The notes: generated by a model not told the origin, from the sequence alone. Numbered from the stretch's first letter, positions 17,798-26,389 are shown. The stretch: 64,000 bases of DNA from Caldilineaceae bacterium (GCA_026645575.1 JAPKMW010000009.1:1-64000); one strand, 5' to 3'. Made by a program: numbers and translations.

Positions 17798-17816
17798 CGA
17801 CAGCATTGCGGTCTAT

Positions 17817-17846
17817 TGACAATCGGTGCTATACCGCCATTAAAAA
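17817..17846 (+). promoter_or_regulatory. Possible sigma-A promoter of the C11 peptidase gene
   Basis: TTGACA at 17817-17822 is followed after 18 bases by TTAAAA at 17841-17846, about 20 bases before the ATG at 17865. The -35 is perfect, but the -10 is weak and the distance to the start is short. Confidence 0.35.
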
Positions 17847-17864
17847 ATGTCATAGGAGTATATC

Positions 17865-20495
17865 ATGTGTAAATCATTTCCCCGACGCCACTCATTACGG
17901 TTGACAACAGTGCTATTGCCGATCCTGGTTCTGTGGATGATGGGGCAGACTTCGCTTTTGTCCACTGGTTACGCAGACCACTCTACGCAACGGGGCGAGC
18001 AAACCGTTGCGGATACCCAATCGTGTGAGAATCCGCCGCCGGATCGCAGCGTGGCCTATCTCTTTGACAACGTTGACTGCGTTAATCCGTGGAATTGGTT
18101 TAGCGGTCATCCCAGTGGTGGCGCCAACCGTAATGCCAAATCCGCCTGGCTACCACCGGGCAAGGTTTTGTTGCTGAGTGGACAGAATGATGGCAGCGCA
18201 CCGACGATCTGCCTCTACTCACCGGTGCCGGATCTGGCCGCGATTGGGTGGAGCGATCGGGTCGAGTGGGCTGCCTTGTTGGATGAATGTCCGGTCACTC
18301 CCCCAACGGCAACGCCGGCGGGGCCGCAACATCCGGCGCGGTTTTATGAGGAGCCCAATTTTACCAAGCTCACCTTTACACTGGACAGCCCCGGCATCTA
18401 TGATCATAGTGATCTGAATCATGTGGATCAATTTCATCAGTTTTCTTCGGTTGATCTCTGTAGCGGTTGCTCAATTGTATTGACCAATATCCGCGGCGAT
18501 TCCAGATGTTGGGGTTGGGATGAAAGTAATCTTGGCGATCATGGTGATTGGCCGCTGGTGACAACCCAAATCAAATTTTCCTATCAAAACGAGTGTCCGC
18601 CGCGCCCCGTGCAAATCACGGCGCCGGAGGAAAACGCCCAATTCTGGTCCGGTGATAGCATCCAGGTCAGTTGGCGTGACAATGATGATCCGACCAGCAG
18701 TTATTTTACCGTCACGGTGAAACTGGGGGAGAGCCTCATTGCTCAGGCAGAGCGGACAACAGTGCGGACCATGCGCCTCGCCGATCTCGCTGCCGGCAAT
18801 TACACCATCCAAGGGCAAGCCTGTTCCGCTTTGCACTGTAGTGAGTGGCAGCAGCGTACCTTCACGGTTCGCGCCCGATCAACCCCAACAGCTACCCCAT
18901 TGCCCACGCCAACCGCTACATTCACCTCCACCCCTGTTCCCGTTCGTTGTTATCAGTTATCTCTTGCCCATCAGGGCGAAGGCGCGCCACTGGTGGCTGA
19001 CCCTCCGCGTTCGCCAGGCTGTGACAGCGGACATTATACGGCGGGAACGGCGATTACGGTGTGGGCTACCCCGGCGACCGGCTGGACCATTGCTGCATGG
19101 AATGGCGATGATGCCCTTGACAATGGCAATGACAATGGCAATGACAATGGCGCTCTTCCCGCCAACGTCATTGTCACCATGCCCCAGCACCCCCATACGG
19201 TCAGGGTGATCTACGCCGAACCGGCGCCGGTGAGCTGGACTATTCTCATCTATGCTGTGGGTGACAACAACCTGGGTAGCTATCTGGGGTGGGGGCCAAA
19301 GGGGATGTTAACGCGGCTCAAAGATGCTGGGGCGCAAAGGAATGTCCAGGTGGGGATTTTATACGATGGCCCGCAAAATGGCGATTCCAGGCGCTATATC
19401 CTCAATGCCCTGGGTGATTGGAGCGGCCCCAATGATCAGGGTGAACTACGCATGGATGATCCCGATACCCTGGAGGCATTTTTGCGCTGGGGCTATCGCG
19501 AACTGCCAGCAAGCCATTACTATCTTGCGATTCTGGATCATGCCAATGGGGTGTTGGGCATTGGCGAAGATCTAACGACAGCGACCGATGGGCTGGCCTA
19601 CTTAACCCCCGAAGAGCTACGCCAGGCCATCGACGCCGGTAAGCAAGGCAATCCGCTCGACATTTTGCAGATTGACGGCTGTTCCTTTGGCCTGTTGGAA
19701 GATGCGTCGATCATTCACGGGCGGGCTGATTATATGATTGTGTCACCCAATACCGGTTGGGGGGTCTTCGCCTATGAGCGTTACCGCCAAGTGGTGGGAC
19801 AGGCGCCGAATCCGCCATCTGTGGTTGCCGGTCGAGTCGCAACGACCTATGCTCAATTGGTTGAGGAGTATGAGCGACCCTATACGATTGCAGTCTTTGA
19901 TATGGCCCACTTCGAGCCGCTTTCCCAAGCCGTAGACCAGCTTGGCAGTGCGCTTGTGAACTATACGGCGAAGATGGAAACCCGTCAGCAGGAACTCCGT
20001 ACACTGCGTAAAGGCGTCCAACGCTATGATGCCGGTGACTTTGTGATCGAAGAGGTCGATAGCTTTGTTGATCTGCCGGGGCTGGCATCGGCGCTGACCA
20101 CGCACGCTGATCCAGCCATTGCGGTGGCGGCAACAACAGTCTTGAGCAAGACCCAGCCTTTTATCTTAACAGAACGGCACTCTGCAGAGGTGCGCACCTT
20201 CTTTAGTCACGAACGTGGTGAAGTGATCACCGTCGATCTTAGCCAGAGCCGTGGCCTTGCCATCTACTATCCCTACTCCCAACGCGCCGAAGCGGGCGCC
20301 TATCGCCGCTATGTGGGAAATGAACTTTTCTACTGGATTACCCCGAACTGGGGGTGGCGCACCTTTTTAGATGAGGGGCTGCCTTCTCAACAGTTCGGTG
20401 ATCCGCGTCCCAATGAGGATCGCCTGATTCAGGTGCTGGGCGTAGAAGCGCCACAAAGCGCGCGGCTATACCTGCCGCTCTTGCAAAGAGAATAA
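17865..20495 (+). CDS. Secreted clostripain-family (C11) cysteine peptidase
   Basis: An 876-residue exported protease. A signal peptide (about 1-38) is followed by a two-part module at about 50-245 (NPPPDRSVAYLF, then FYEEPNFTKLTFTL) that looks beta/gamma-crystallin-like. An Ig-like domain, a Thr-Pro linker (TPTATPLPTPTATF) and an InlB-repeat-like segment with an NGND tandem follow. The C11 peptidase domain spans about 445-850. The dyad is intact: H559 in LDHANG and C606 in DGCSFGLLE. Clostripains cleave after Arg or Lys, but specificity here is unproven. It ends SARLYLPLLQRE. The crystallin-like module is shared with the M23 protein at 27882. A strong terminator follows. Confidence 0.9.
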   Translation: MCKSFPRRHSLRLTTVLLPILVLWMMGQTSLLSTGYADHSTQRGEQTVADTQSCENPPPDRSVAYLFDNVDCVNPWNWFSGHPSGGANRNAKSAWLPPGKVLLLSGQNDGSAPTICLYSPVPDLAAIGWSDRVEWAALLDECPVTPPTATPAGPQHPARFYEEPNFTKLTFTLDSPGIYDHSDLNHVDQFHQFSSVDLCSGCSIVLTNIRGDSRCWGWDESNLGDHGDWPLVTTQIKFSYQNECPPRPVQITAPEENAQFWSGDSIQVSWRDNDDPTSSYFTVTVKLGESLIAQAERTTVRTMRLADLAAGNYTIQGQACSALHCSEWQQRTFTVRARSTPTATPLPTPTATFTSTPVPVRCYQLSLAHQGEGAPLVADPPRSPGCDSGHYTAGTAITVWATPATGWTIAAWNGDDALDNGNDNGNDNGALPANVIVTMPQHPHTVRVIYAEPAPVSWTILIYAVGDNNLGSYLGWGPKGMLTRLKDAGAQRNVQVGILYDGPQNGDSRRYILNALGDWSGPNDQGELRMDDPDTLEAFLRWGYRELPASHYYLAILDHANGVLGIGEDLTTATDGLAYLTPEELRQAIDAGKQGNPLDILQIDGCSFGLLEDASIIHGRADYMIVSPNTGWGVFAYERYRQVVGQAPNPPSVVAGRVATTYAQLVEEYERPYTIAVFDMAHFEPLSQAVDQLGSALVNYTAKMETRQQELRTLRKGVQRYDAGDFVIEEVDSFVDLPGLASALTTHADPAIAVAATTVLSKTQPFILTERHSAEVRTFFSHERGEVITVDLSQSRGLAIYYPYSQRAEAGAYRRYVGNELFYWITPNWGWRTFLDEGLPSQQFGDPRPNEDRLIQVLGVEAPQSARLYLPLLQRE

Positions 20496-20511
20496 GCAGC
20501 CTGCATCGAGT

Positions 20512-20551
20512 AAAGGGGGTGGTTCCCAAGCGTGAACCACCCCCTTTTTTG
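20512..20551 (+). terminator. Rho-independent terminator of the C11 peptidase gene
   Basis: A 14-bp perfect stem (20512-20525 with 20534-20547) and an 8-base loop are followed by a run of T at 20545-20550. It lies 17 bases after the stop codon. This is the most classical terminator in the window. Confidence 0.9.
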
Positions 20552-20579
20552 TTGGAACAAGCTGGCCAGGCCAAATTGC

Positions 20580-20609
20580 TTGCGGAAAGGGCAGTCGTTG
20601 TTGCTTTAT
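20580..20609 (+). promoter_or_regulatory. TTGCGGAAA-N15-CTTTAT motif, copy 2
   Basis: TTGCGGAAA at 20580-20588 and CTTTAT at 20604-20609 show the same 15-base spacing as copies 1 and 3. It lies just after the C11 terminator and 145 bases before the ATG of the 57-residue secreted peptide gene, which leaves a long leader. Confidence 0.65.
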
Positions 20610-20754
20610 TGATAGTGTAGGTCTAGATCAGGGTAAACCATCTTGCTCAACGAGGAATCACGCGTGAACTAGCGGCTGTCACCGTCGTGGCGAGGTTGCT
20701 AGTAGGGTCCTTTAACTCAATGAGCCTTTCCATCCCAAGGGGAGGTACATTGAT

Positions 20755-20928
20755 ATGAACGCAAGGTTTTTGTCCGTCACCACTGGTCGCCGTTGGCTAC
20801 TTGTCTTGGTAACGATTGCGGCGCTGGTCGGCGCCTTGGCCATGCCGGCGCCGACGACAACCCCATCGGTACGCGCTGATCCTGAACTCATGCACTTGGC
20901 AGGGCCACAGGAAGGCTTTGGCGGTTAG
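20755..20928 (+). CDS. 57-residue secreted peptide
   Basis: The ATG at 20755 follows GGGGAGG and opens a 57-codon frame. Residues 1-12 are basic, 14-30 hydrophobic (LLVLVTIAALVGALAM), and a signal-peptidase site is plausible after SVRA at about 38-41. That leaves a mature peptide of about 16 residues ending GPQEGFGG. No family recognised. It is preceded by copy 2 of the TTGCGGAAA motif and followed by a 24-bp palindrome. It could be a genuine small secreted peptide or the stub of a larger secreted gene cut off by recombination. Confidence 0.55.
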   Translation: MNARFLSVTTGRRWLLVLVTIAALVGALAMPAPTTTPSVRADPELMHLAGPQEGFGG

Positions 20929-20955
20929 GTGTGTGAAAATATGACGTGAGACAGC

Positions 20956-21013
20956 GCTCTCTGCGAGTCCGTGACTCGCAATAGGCTGGGCGAGTCACGG
21001 ACTCGCAGAGAGC
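20956..21013. repeat. 24-bp perfect inverted repeat (GTC-ACG-GAC family)
   Basis: The arms 20956-20979 and 20990-21013 are exact reverse complements, loop 10 bases. Each arm itself contains the GCGAGTC-ACG-GACTCGC palindrome seen three times at 4741. It separates the small peptide gene from the leftward TPR gene. Confidence 0.9.
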
Positions 21014-21034
21014 AGTAACTTATATTCTCACGGA

Positions 21035-22324
21035 TCATTGGTTGTTTCTGGTCGGCGGGAAAGCCGCAACAGTGCATCCGCCAACCGGAAGTGTGTCGGC
21101 TTGTGCAGCCATTTGCCAGGCTGCTTGGCGATGACGACTTAAATTTTCATAATGGGTTGCATAGGCCGGGTCTTGCCCCATCTGTGACAAGCGGTCAAAC
21201 CCCTGCTGCAATACAAGGAGGGCCGCGGGGGCGTCCCCTTGCGCCAGATAGGTGCAGGCCAGTTCATCCAGCGCATTGACCTGTGACTCGATACTGCCGA
21301 GCCGTGTCCAAAGCGCTAACGCCGTTTCAAAGCAGGATCTGGCTTGCGCCCATTGCCTGTCCAGGCGATAGGCCAGCCCCTGGTTGGTATAAAGCATGGC
21401 AAGATGCCAATAATCTTGCGCCTCGCGCAAAACCGCTTCGGCTGCGCTAAAACAAGCCAGCGCCAACGGTGGCTGTTCTGTCATCAAATAGACTACGCCC
21501 AGGTTCATACGCGTCACCGCCTGTTGGACCGGATCGTAGACTTCGCCAAAGAGGGCAATGGCGCGTTCGTAACAAGCAATTGCTTCGGCATAGCCGCCCA
21601 TAGCGCGCAGCGCCGGCCCTAGATTGCGCAGGCGACGGGCAATGGTGACTTTGTCGCCCTGCTGCTCGCTCAAGGTCAGGGAGGCTTGTAGATAGCTCAC
21701 GGCGCTGGACCAATCGGCTTTGTCAAAGGCCAATACGCCTTGAACGAAATAACTGAAGGAGCGTTCGGGGGCTGCGGACGGCAGCAATTGTAGCGCGGCT
21801 GTCACCAACGTTTCGCCATCAGCATGGCGGCGCTCTAAGCGGGCCAGGTAGGCGAGCCGGTTGAGGGTTTTGGCTTGATTGGGCGCATCGCCCAGCGCGG
21901 CAAAGAGCTTGACCGCCGCTTCCCACTGGGTTTGCGCGGCGGCAAATTCGCTCCGGTTTTGATGAAGCTGGCCCAACCAGAAGCGCCAATCAGCTTCTGC
22001 CCGCTGATCCTGTTGCCCTTGCGCTTGTGTAATGGCCCGCTGGAGGAGCAACAGCCAGCTTTCCCAGAGGCCGGCCTGCTCCATGAGCGGGGTCAGGCGT
22101 TGCACCATTTCGCGCACCATGTTGTAAACCGGGGGGGATTCCAGGGCAAAGCTCAGGATATGCAACACAGTTTCACGCGCCATCCTCTCTTGCACCAAGT
22201 GGGGCTGGGTGCGCACTTGCCGCAGCGCCTCTTCGACACTGTTATGCAGATAGGCGCGAAAGAGGGCCGGAAAATCGGTGCGCGCGGGGGAGTCGGTGGG
22301 TAAACTTGCTGTTAGCGCATCCAT
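21035..22324 (-). CDS. Tetratricopeptide-repeat protein paired with STAND ATPase
   Basis: A 429-residue cytosolic all-helical protein. From about residue 115 onward successive 40-residue TPR-like units are visible (AEADWRFWLGQLHQNRSEFA, AIACYERAIALFGEVYDPVQ, LAMLYTNQGLAYRLDRQW, ALDELACTYLAQGDAPAALL). It starts within the end of the STAND ATPase gene (13-bp overlap), so it is translationally coupled and the two products probably form one sensor-switch complex. In many STAND proteins this TPR part is fused to the C-terminus; here it is separate. The ligand is unknown. Confidence 0.85.
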   Translation of the reverse strand: MDALTASLPTDSPARTDFPALFRAYLHNSVEEALRQVRTQPHLVQERMARETVLHILSFALESPPVYNMVREMVQRLTPLMEQAGLWESWLLLLQRAITQAQGQQDQRAEADWRFWLGQLHQNRSEFAAAQTQWEAAVKLFAALGDAPNQAKTLNRLAYLARLERRHADGETLVTAALQLLPSAAPERSFSYFVQGVLAFDKADWSSAVSYLQASLTLSEQQGDKVTIARRLRNLGPALRAMGGYAEAIACYERAIALFGEVYDPVQQAVTRMNLGVVYLMTEQPPLALACFSAAEAVLREAQDYWHLAMLYTNQGLAYRLDRQWAQARSCFETALALWTRLGSIESQVNALDELACTYLAQGDAPAALLVLQQGFDRLSQMGQDPAYATHYENLSRHRQAAWQMAAQADTLPVGGCTVAAFPPTRNNQ

Positions 22325-23751
22325 TGCACCACCTGTTCCAGTAAAAAGGTGCGGGTCAGGCTGTGAATCGTGTAGCGGCTTTCGCTCAATGCGCCGGTAT
22401 GGTTGACCAGATTGAGCGTGACCAATTGTTGTAAGGCCGCACGCAATTCAGTGGCCGGCAAGCGGCTGACGCCGACAAGATGGTCCAGCGTGGCGCCTTG
22501 GGATGGGGCAAAGGGCATGGCGATCAGGGCGCGCCGGCTGCGGTCATCGAGATGATCCCAGGCGTAGCGATAGAGATAGCTGTATAGCTCTGTCACCGCC
22601 TGTCCGCGCGCCGCTTTGAGATCGGCCAAAATGAGATCAAGCGTATGGATACGCGTCTGTCCCACAATCAAGCGCAGCGCCAGCGGGTTGCCGCCCACGG
22701 TGGCATAGATCGGCTGTAATACCGTCGTGGGCGCAGCGGCCAGTTCGCCCTGATTGCGTAACTGGGCTTCGTGCCGCACCAGCGCCAGGGCGTCGGCTTC
22801 GCTTAATTCGGGGATGGGAAACGGGTAGGTGGCTGTTTCGCTGTAAATGCCTGTGCGCGAGGTAAGCAAAAACTTGGTCGGGTTCATGAGCCGTTGTAAG
22901 GTCGGCAACAGTGCTTCCAGATCCGTCACCGTCTCCAAGTTGTCGATCACAATCAGGTGGGGCGTCTGTTTCAGATGCGCGGTCAGGCGCGCTAGGGTGG
23001 CCTCGCCGGCGACCGTCGGTAGGCGTAGCCCTGAGGCAGTAGTCGTGAGCAACTGATCGGCCAACTGTTCGATTAACTGGTCCGCCGTCAGCGTCGGTTC
23101 TGGCAGTGGGTGGATGGCGCCGCTCAATTGAAAGCGCTGTTGACGGGCGCTGACCCAGCCGTAGCCGGTAAAGTCGTGTTGGGCGATCGCCTGACGCATG
23201 ACAGCGTCGGCCAGCGCAGTTTTGCCAATGCCGCCCATGCCTTCGATAGAGACCAACCACGGTTGCGTCGGGGTCGTCAACAAATGGCGCAGTTGATCGG
23301 TAAGCGGCGCCACGCCAAAGAGACGGTCATAGGTAGGCGCTTCCAGTCGCGCAAGAAAACGTGCGGCCTGCGCTGTGCGGGCTGCTTGCTCTTGGCGCCA
23401 GATGAGGTCACTCAAGCTCTGGAGCGCTTTCCGCTGCTTCTTATGGAGATTGGGGGCGGACATGCCCAGACGGTAAGCGACTGCTTCGGCGGTCAGGTCG
23501 TCCAGGTAGCGCAGCCGCAACAGGTGGGCATCCTCGCTGTGTAGGCGCGCCAGCTCTTCCAGGGCGCACAACAAACGATGATTGAGCGCGTGGCGAATAT
23601 TCCCTTGTTCGTCAGCCCGTTGAAAGGTCACGAGATGCGCCAATGGGTTCTCGTCCCCGGCTTCATGCCAAAGCTGTAAGGCGCGTCGGACCGCTTCGTA
23701 GAGGGGCGCCGCTGGTGCGGTCGTGTAGATGGGTTGGTTTGCTGCTTGCAT
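22312..23751 (-). CDS. STAND/NB-ARC ATPase with sigma-region-4-like HTH
   Basis: A 479-residue signal-transduction ATPase. Residues about 60-120 form a helix-turn-helix like sigma region 4 (LARLHSEDAHLLRLRYLDDL, then AEAVAYRLGMSAPNLHKKQR). The NB-ARC domain follows: P-loop GMGGIGKT at 171-178, Walker B LIVIDN near 266-271, the sensor Arg of LLTSRTG (R299) and GNPLALRL. The C-terminal 80 residues look like a winged helix (LDHLVGVSRLPATELRAALQ). The downstream TPR gene overlaps by 13 bases. Such proteins act as ATP-dependent switches in regulation or conflict. No effector domain is seen unless DNA binding is the output. Confidence 0.85.
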   Translation of the reverse strand: MQAANQPIYTTAPAAPLYEAVRRALQLWHEAGDENPLAHLVTFQRADEQGNIRHALNHRLLCALEELARLHSEDAHLLRLRYLDDLTAEAVAYRLGMSAPNLHKKQRKALQSLSDLIWRQEQAARTAQAARFLARLEAPTYDRLFGVAPLTDQLRHLLTTPTQPWLVSIEGMGGIGKTALADAVMRQAIAQHDFTGYGWVSARQQRFQLSGAIHPLPEPTLTADQLIEQLADQLLTTTASGLRLPTVAGEATLARLTAHLKQTPHLIVIDNLETVTDLEALLPTLQRLMNPTKFLLTSRTGIYSETATYPFPIPELSEADALALVRHEAQLRNQGELAAAPTTVLQPIYATVGGNPLALRLIVGQTRIHTLDLILADLKAARGQAVTELYSYLYRYAWDHLDDRSRRALIAMPFAPSQGATLDHLVGVSRLPATELRAALQQLVTLNLVNHTGALSESRYTIHSLTRTFLLEQVVQWMR

Positions 23752-24121
23752 AACGCTTTCTCGAATGTGTCAACCGCAGACAAATTGTCGAGTCGTCAGG
23801 ATCTGGTGTGGGCAGCAGTGGTTGCGACTATTGTACTATAGCTATCTTGTAATGACGAATAGCGGAAGGGCAAGGTAACGAAATTGTTACTCAACCCCAA
23901 AAACGGATTGCCGGTTGATAGAGTTTGGATAGGAACAGCCGCTTTGGGGATAGGCGTCGATTGCTTTCGTCACCCTACGGCGCAGACACGGCATAAAGTG
24001 GATAGAGAATGGATAGGCGTGACTGGGTCAATTGGGTGTAGAGTGAAAGCAAACGTTCGATCCGCCATTGCGCCATCGCTTCACTGTACTACAGCCCAAA
24101 CGATTCACAGGAATTTGTGCC
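23752..24121. other. 370-bp region without a convincing gene
   Basis: It lies between the divergent STAND gene and the DJ-1-like frame. An open frame from 23884 has no ribosome site and no family features. Two imperfect direct repeats, TTGATAGAGTTTGGATAGG at about 23912 and TGGATAGAGAATGGATAGG at about 23998, are present. Nothing else was identified. Confidence 0.5.
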
Positions 24122-24517
24122 ATGCCAACCTGTTTGCCGACCCAAAAACGTAAAGCTGGGCGCGGTTGCACCTATGTTCTCTGGGGCGACGGCTTTGATG
24201 AAGTGCTGACTGTCGCCGTTGTTGCTGAGTTGCGCAAGATCGGCTGGCAGGTCAAATTGGTTGGGCGGCGGCGTCAACCAATGGTAGGCGCTTACGACGT
24301 AACCCTCGTACCGGAGGTCGGGTTGGATGAGGTGTTGGCAGAACAGGAACGGTTGTCTTGCCTGGCAGTTCCCTATGATGACATAGGGTGGCAACGCTTG
24401 CAGCAGGAGCAGTGCCTGTGTCAGTTGCTGATACAGTGCATGTCTAGCCCAATTCCCCTGCTGTTGCGCCAATATGAGGTAATCTCATTGATCAAACGGA
24501 AAGTGTTTTGCGTATAA
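24122..24517 (+). CDS. DJ-1/PfpI-like partial domain protein
   Basis: A 131-residue frame whose first 60 residues resemble the start of DJ-1/PfpI proteins: YVLWGDGFDEVLTVAVVAEL, then IGWQVKLVG and GAYDVTLVPEVGLDEVL. The next stretch (LAVPYDDIGWQRLQQ) resembles the PGG loop region but has lost the glycines, and the nucleophilic elbow Cys is not recognisable. The last 25 residues are unrelated. It may be a decaying DJ-1-like gene or a divergent domain used for protein contact. The ATG at 24122 lacks a strong ribosome site. The next gene begins 26 bases later. Confidence 0.45.
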   Translation: MPTCLPTQKRKAGRGCTYVLWGDGFDEVLTVAVVAELRKIGWQVKLVGRRRQPMVGAYDVTLVPEVGLDEVLAEQERLSCLAVPYDDIGWQRLQQEQCLCQLLIQCMSSPIPLLLRQYEVISLIKRKVFCV

Positions 24518-24543
24518 AACTAAGACATGAAGAGGGGGTAACG

Positions 24544-24810
24544 ATGAATAATACACCAGGACCGGTAGAAATTCTTGTGGTTGTTGGGGTACTCGCTGTA
24601 ATTATAGGAATTGCGTTTGCCATCACCAAAGCTTCGACTCCTTCTACCCCTAAACGGTGTAATGTATGTGGCAATAACGTAACGCCTAAAAAAGATTTCA
24701 ACTGGATCGTCTTTATCTTTTTATGCGGCCTCTGTTATCTGCCGATCTATTGGTCTAAGTCACCATACTGCCCGATGTGCAATAGTAACAGCTTTTCAGA
24801 GTTGAGATAG
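24544..24810 (+). CDS. Small membrane protein with zinc ribbon
   Basis: An 88-residue protein with a first hydrophobic helix at about 9-28 (EILVVVGVLAVIIGIAFAI). A split zinc ribbon follows: CNVCGNN near 39-45, then a second hydrophobic segment, then CPMC near 78-81. The four Cys would sit on one side of the membrane with the helices bracketing them. GAGGGGG precedes the ATG. It is first in a run of four small same-strand genes of lower GC. Function unknown. Confidence 0.65.
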   Translation: MNNTPGPVEILVVVGVLAVIIGIAFAITKASTPSTPKRCNVCGNNVTPKKDFNWIVFIFLCGLCYLPIYWSKSPYCPMCNSNSFSELR

Positions 24811-24822
24811 GATAGAGCGCTC

Positions 24823-25152
24823 ATGAATCATACAACAGGGGTAGTGGTTGTCGCACTTATTCTTGCGACCGTCTTGCTCGTTGCCCTCTACAAATTATGG
24901 TATGTAGAAGGTGAAATACGAACGCCCTTCGGCAGTAGTCGCTTGCGTGGACAAAAATCTACACAAACCTATAAAGAAGGCATTGCCCAGGTAGATTCTA
25001 TCAGAGGTGGCAACGTAACAATTGGTGATATCAAAGGTGCAGTTGGCTCTGACGTACGCAAAGGCAAGGTAAGCGTGACCAATATTACCAGCGAAAATAA
25101 TATCGAAATTGGCAACCTTACTGGTCTTGAACAGCGTGAATCAGGAAAGTAG
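24823..25152 (+). CDS. Small membrane-anchored protein with repeated GD-type beta motif
   Basis: A 109-residue protein with a single N-terminal transmembrane helix (TTGVVVVALILATVLLVALY). The remainder is polar, ending in a beta-rich segment with regular GNVTIGDIKGAVGSDVRKGK and ENNIEIGNLTG motifs. Such short GD/GN repeats occur in Chloroflexota and cyanobacterial proteins near STAND and effector-associated systems (family knowledge, not proven here). It lies 12 bases after the zinc-ribbon gene and 4 bases before the next, so an operon is likely. Function unknown. Confidence 0.6.
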   Translation: MNHTTGVVVVALILATVLLVALYKLWYVEGEIRTPFGSSRLRGQKSTQTYKEGIAQVDSIRGGNVTIGDIKGAVGSDVRKGKVSVTNITSENNIEIGNLTGLEQRESGK

Positions 25153-25156
25153 CGCT

Positions 25157-25759
25157 ATGGTGGATGAAAGCGTTGCACTGCCGCCTGACGGTTATTTTTG
25201 GGTAGAAGAATTATCCCGCCACACACAAAAAGACTTGAATACAATTATCTGGCTTTGTGAACGACAAATGATCGACAGCCAAAACCTCAATGGTCGTTGG
25301 GCAGTTCGCATTGTTCGTACTACTTCGCCCAAAGCCGGTGCAGTGATTGTACGCGACCTCAAAGCGGGGCGGGATCTGTCGATTGGCAGTGTCATCGGTC
25401 AATATATTACACTGGATAAGAAAGAGGATCAAACTGTTAAAAAGGAACGGATTGCACAAATGCCAATCCGTCAAAAAATTGAAGCAGCGCGTCAATTCAT
25501 ACGCTGGACTTGGTATGTTCTTGGCGCAGGCGCGCTTTTTTTTCTGATCGGTATTGTACTGAGTTGGTTACTTGCGGCTTTTATGATCATCCCTGCCCTA
25601 TCGCTTGCAAGCCAAGCCGTTCAGTTGGCGCAAGCGCATGGTGATAGCGCGTTGTTGGATGAAGCAAAAGCAGTTTGGCGTCATGCGATAGGGAGCGCAG
25701 TTTTGTTATGGGCTGTGGTTATTACTTTTATCGGCATCATTGCGGCGGTTCAAGGATAG
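25157..25759 (+). CDS. Membrane protein of unknown function
   Basis: A 200-residue protein. Residues about 10-60 are a small soluble domain (GYFWVEELSRHTQKDLNTII, RWAVRIV), possibly a winged-helix-like fold. A segment at 60-95 (AVIVRDLKAGRDLSIGSVIG) has the same GD-type beta motif as the upstream protein. Two transmembrane helices follow, LGAGALFFLIGIVLSWLLAA and ALLWAVVITFIGIIAAV-like, separated by a helical stretch. AGGAAAG precedes the ATG at 25157, four bases after the previous stop. The shared motif suggests that the two proteins interact. No known family. Confidence 0.6.
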   Translation: MVDESVALPPDGYFWVEELSRHTQKDLNTIIWLCERQMIDSQNLNGRWAVRIVRTTSPKAGAVIVRDLKAGRDLSIGSVIGQYITLDKKEDQTVKKERIAQMPIRQKIEAARQFIRWTWYVLGAGALFFLIGIVLSWLLAAFMIIPALSLASQAVQLAQAHGDSALLDEAKAVWRHAIGSAVLLWAVVITFIGIIAAVQG

Positions 25760-25808
25760 CAAAGATCGCGATCAACCAGCGGATCGAGGATAAAAGAGGG
25801 ATTAAAGC

Positions 25809-26324
25809 ATGAAGTTTTACTGTAAGGTGGTAGATAGAAATCGAATCACACCATCAATTTTTTACCTCATTACCTCACACCATCCTCCTTGTCAGCTAAA
25901 CCGCACCTGGGAAATTTTTCTGGGTGGACATCGCATCTTTATCTGTACACGTTGCTTGGGTCAATACTTGGGGCTACTCGTTGCATTTTTACTGACCCTC
26001 TTTCAATACCTACACGTTACTGCTTATGGGGAGGCGCTTCTCTATTTCGGTCTTTTTCCCTTGCCGGCAACCTTAGACTGGTTCAGCCAGACTATGCGGT
26101 GGCGTGAGAGCATTAACTCGATTCGCTTCTTCACAGGGTGTGGATATGGTGTAAGCTTGGGTGTTTGTTTTGGTTCCATTTGGATGTTCAATCTGTATGG
26201 GCTTCTTTTTGCTTTGCTTATCTATAGCTGTTATCTGCTGATCATTTTTTATCTTTTACGCCATTTTGATGTACTTGATGATTATCTTGCACCCTACGAA
26301 CAATTCGTGTCCGATTCTGCGTAA
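25809..26324 (+). CDS. DUF2085 family membrane protein
   Basis: A 171-residue integral membrane protein with about four helices. The family hallmark is visible: HHPPCQLNRTWEIFLGGHRI followed by FICTRCLGQYLGLL, with paired Cys that may bind a metal or form a disulfide. The region FPLPATLDWFSQTMRWRES is also typical. Function of DUF2085 is unknown. It is the last gene of the lower-GC membrane-protein run, 49 bases after the previous stop, with AAAGAGGG upstream. Confidence 0.8.
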   Translation: MKFYCKVVDRNRITPSIFYLITSHHPPCQLNRTWEIFLGGHRIFICTRCLGQYLGLLVAFLLTLFQYLHVTAYGEALLYFGLFPLPATLDWFSQTMRWRESINSIRFFTGCGYGVSLGVCFGSIWMFNLYGLLFALLIYSCYLLIIFYLLRHFDVLDDYLAPYEQFVSDSA

Positions 26325-26389
26325 GCTAAAGTTACAAGCATCATGATGTGCAATAAATGGATAGGGACATTGAAGATGAGTAACATTGG

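Noticed and set aside
23884..24153. 89-codon frame upstream of the DJ-1-like frame
   Set aside because: It lacks a ribosome site and any protein-like pattern.
24508..24543. Upstream TTG start for the zinc-ribbon protein
   Set aside because: The ATG at 24544 has GAGGGGG upstream; the TTG has none.
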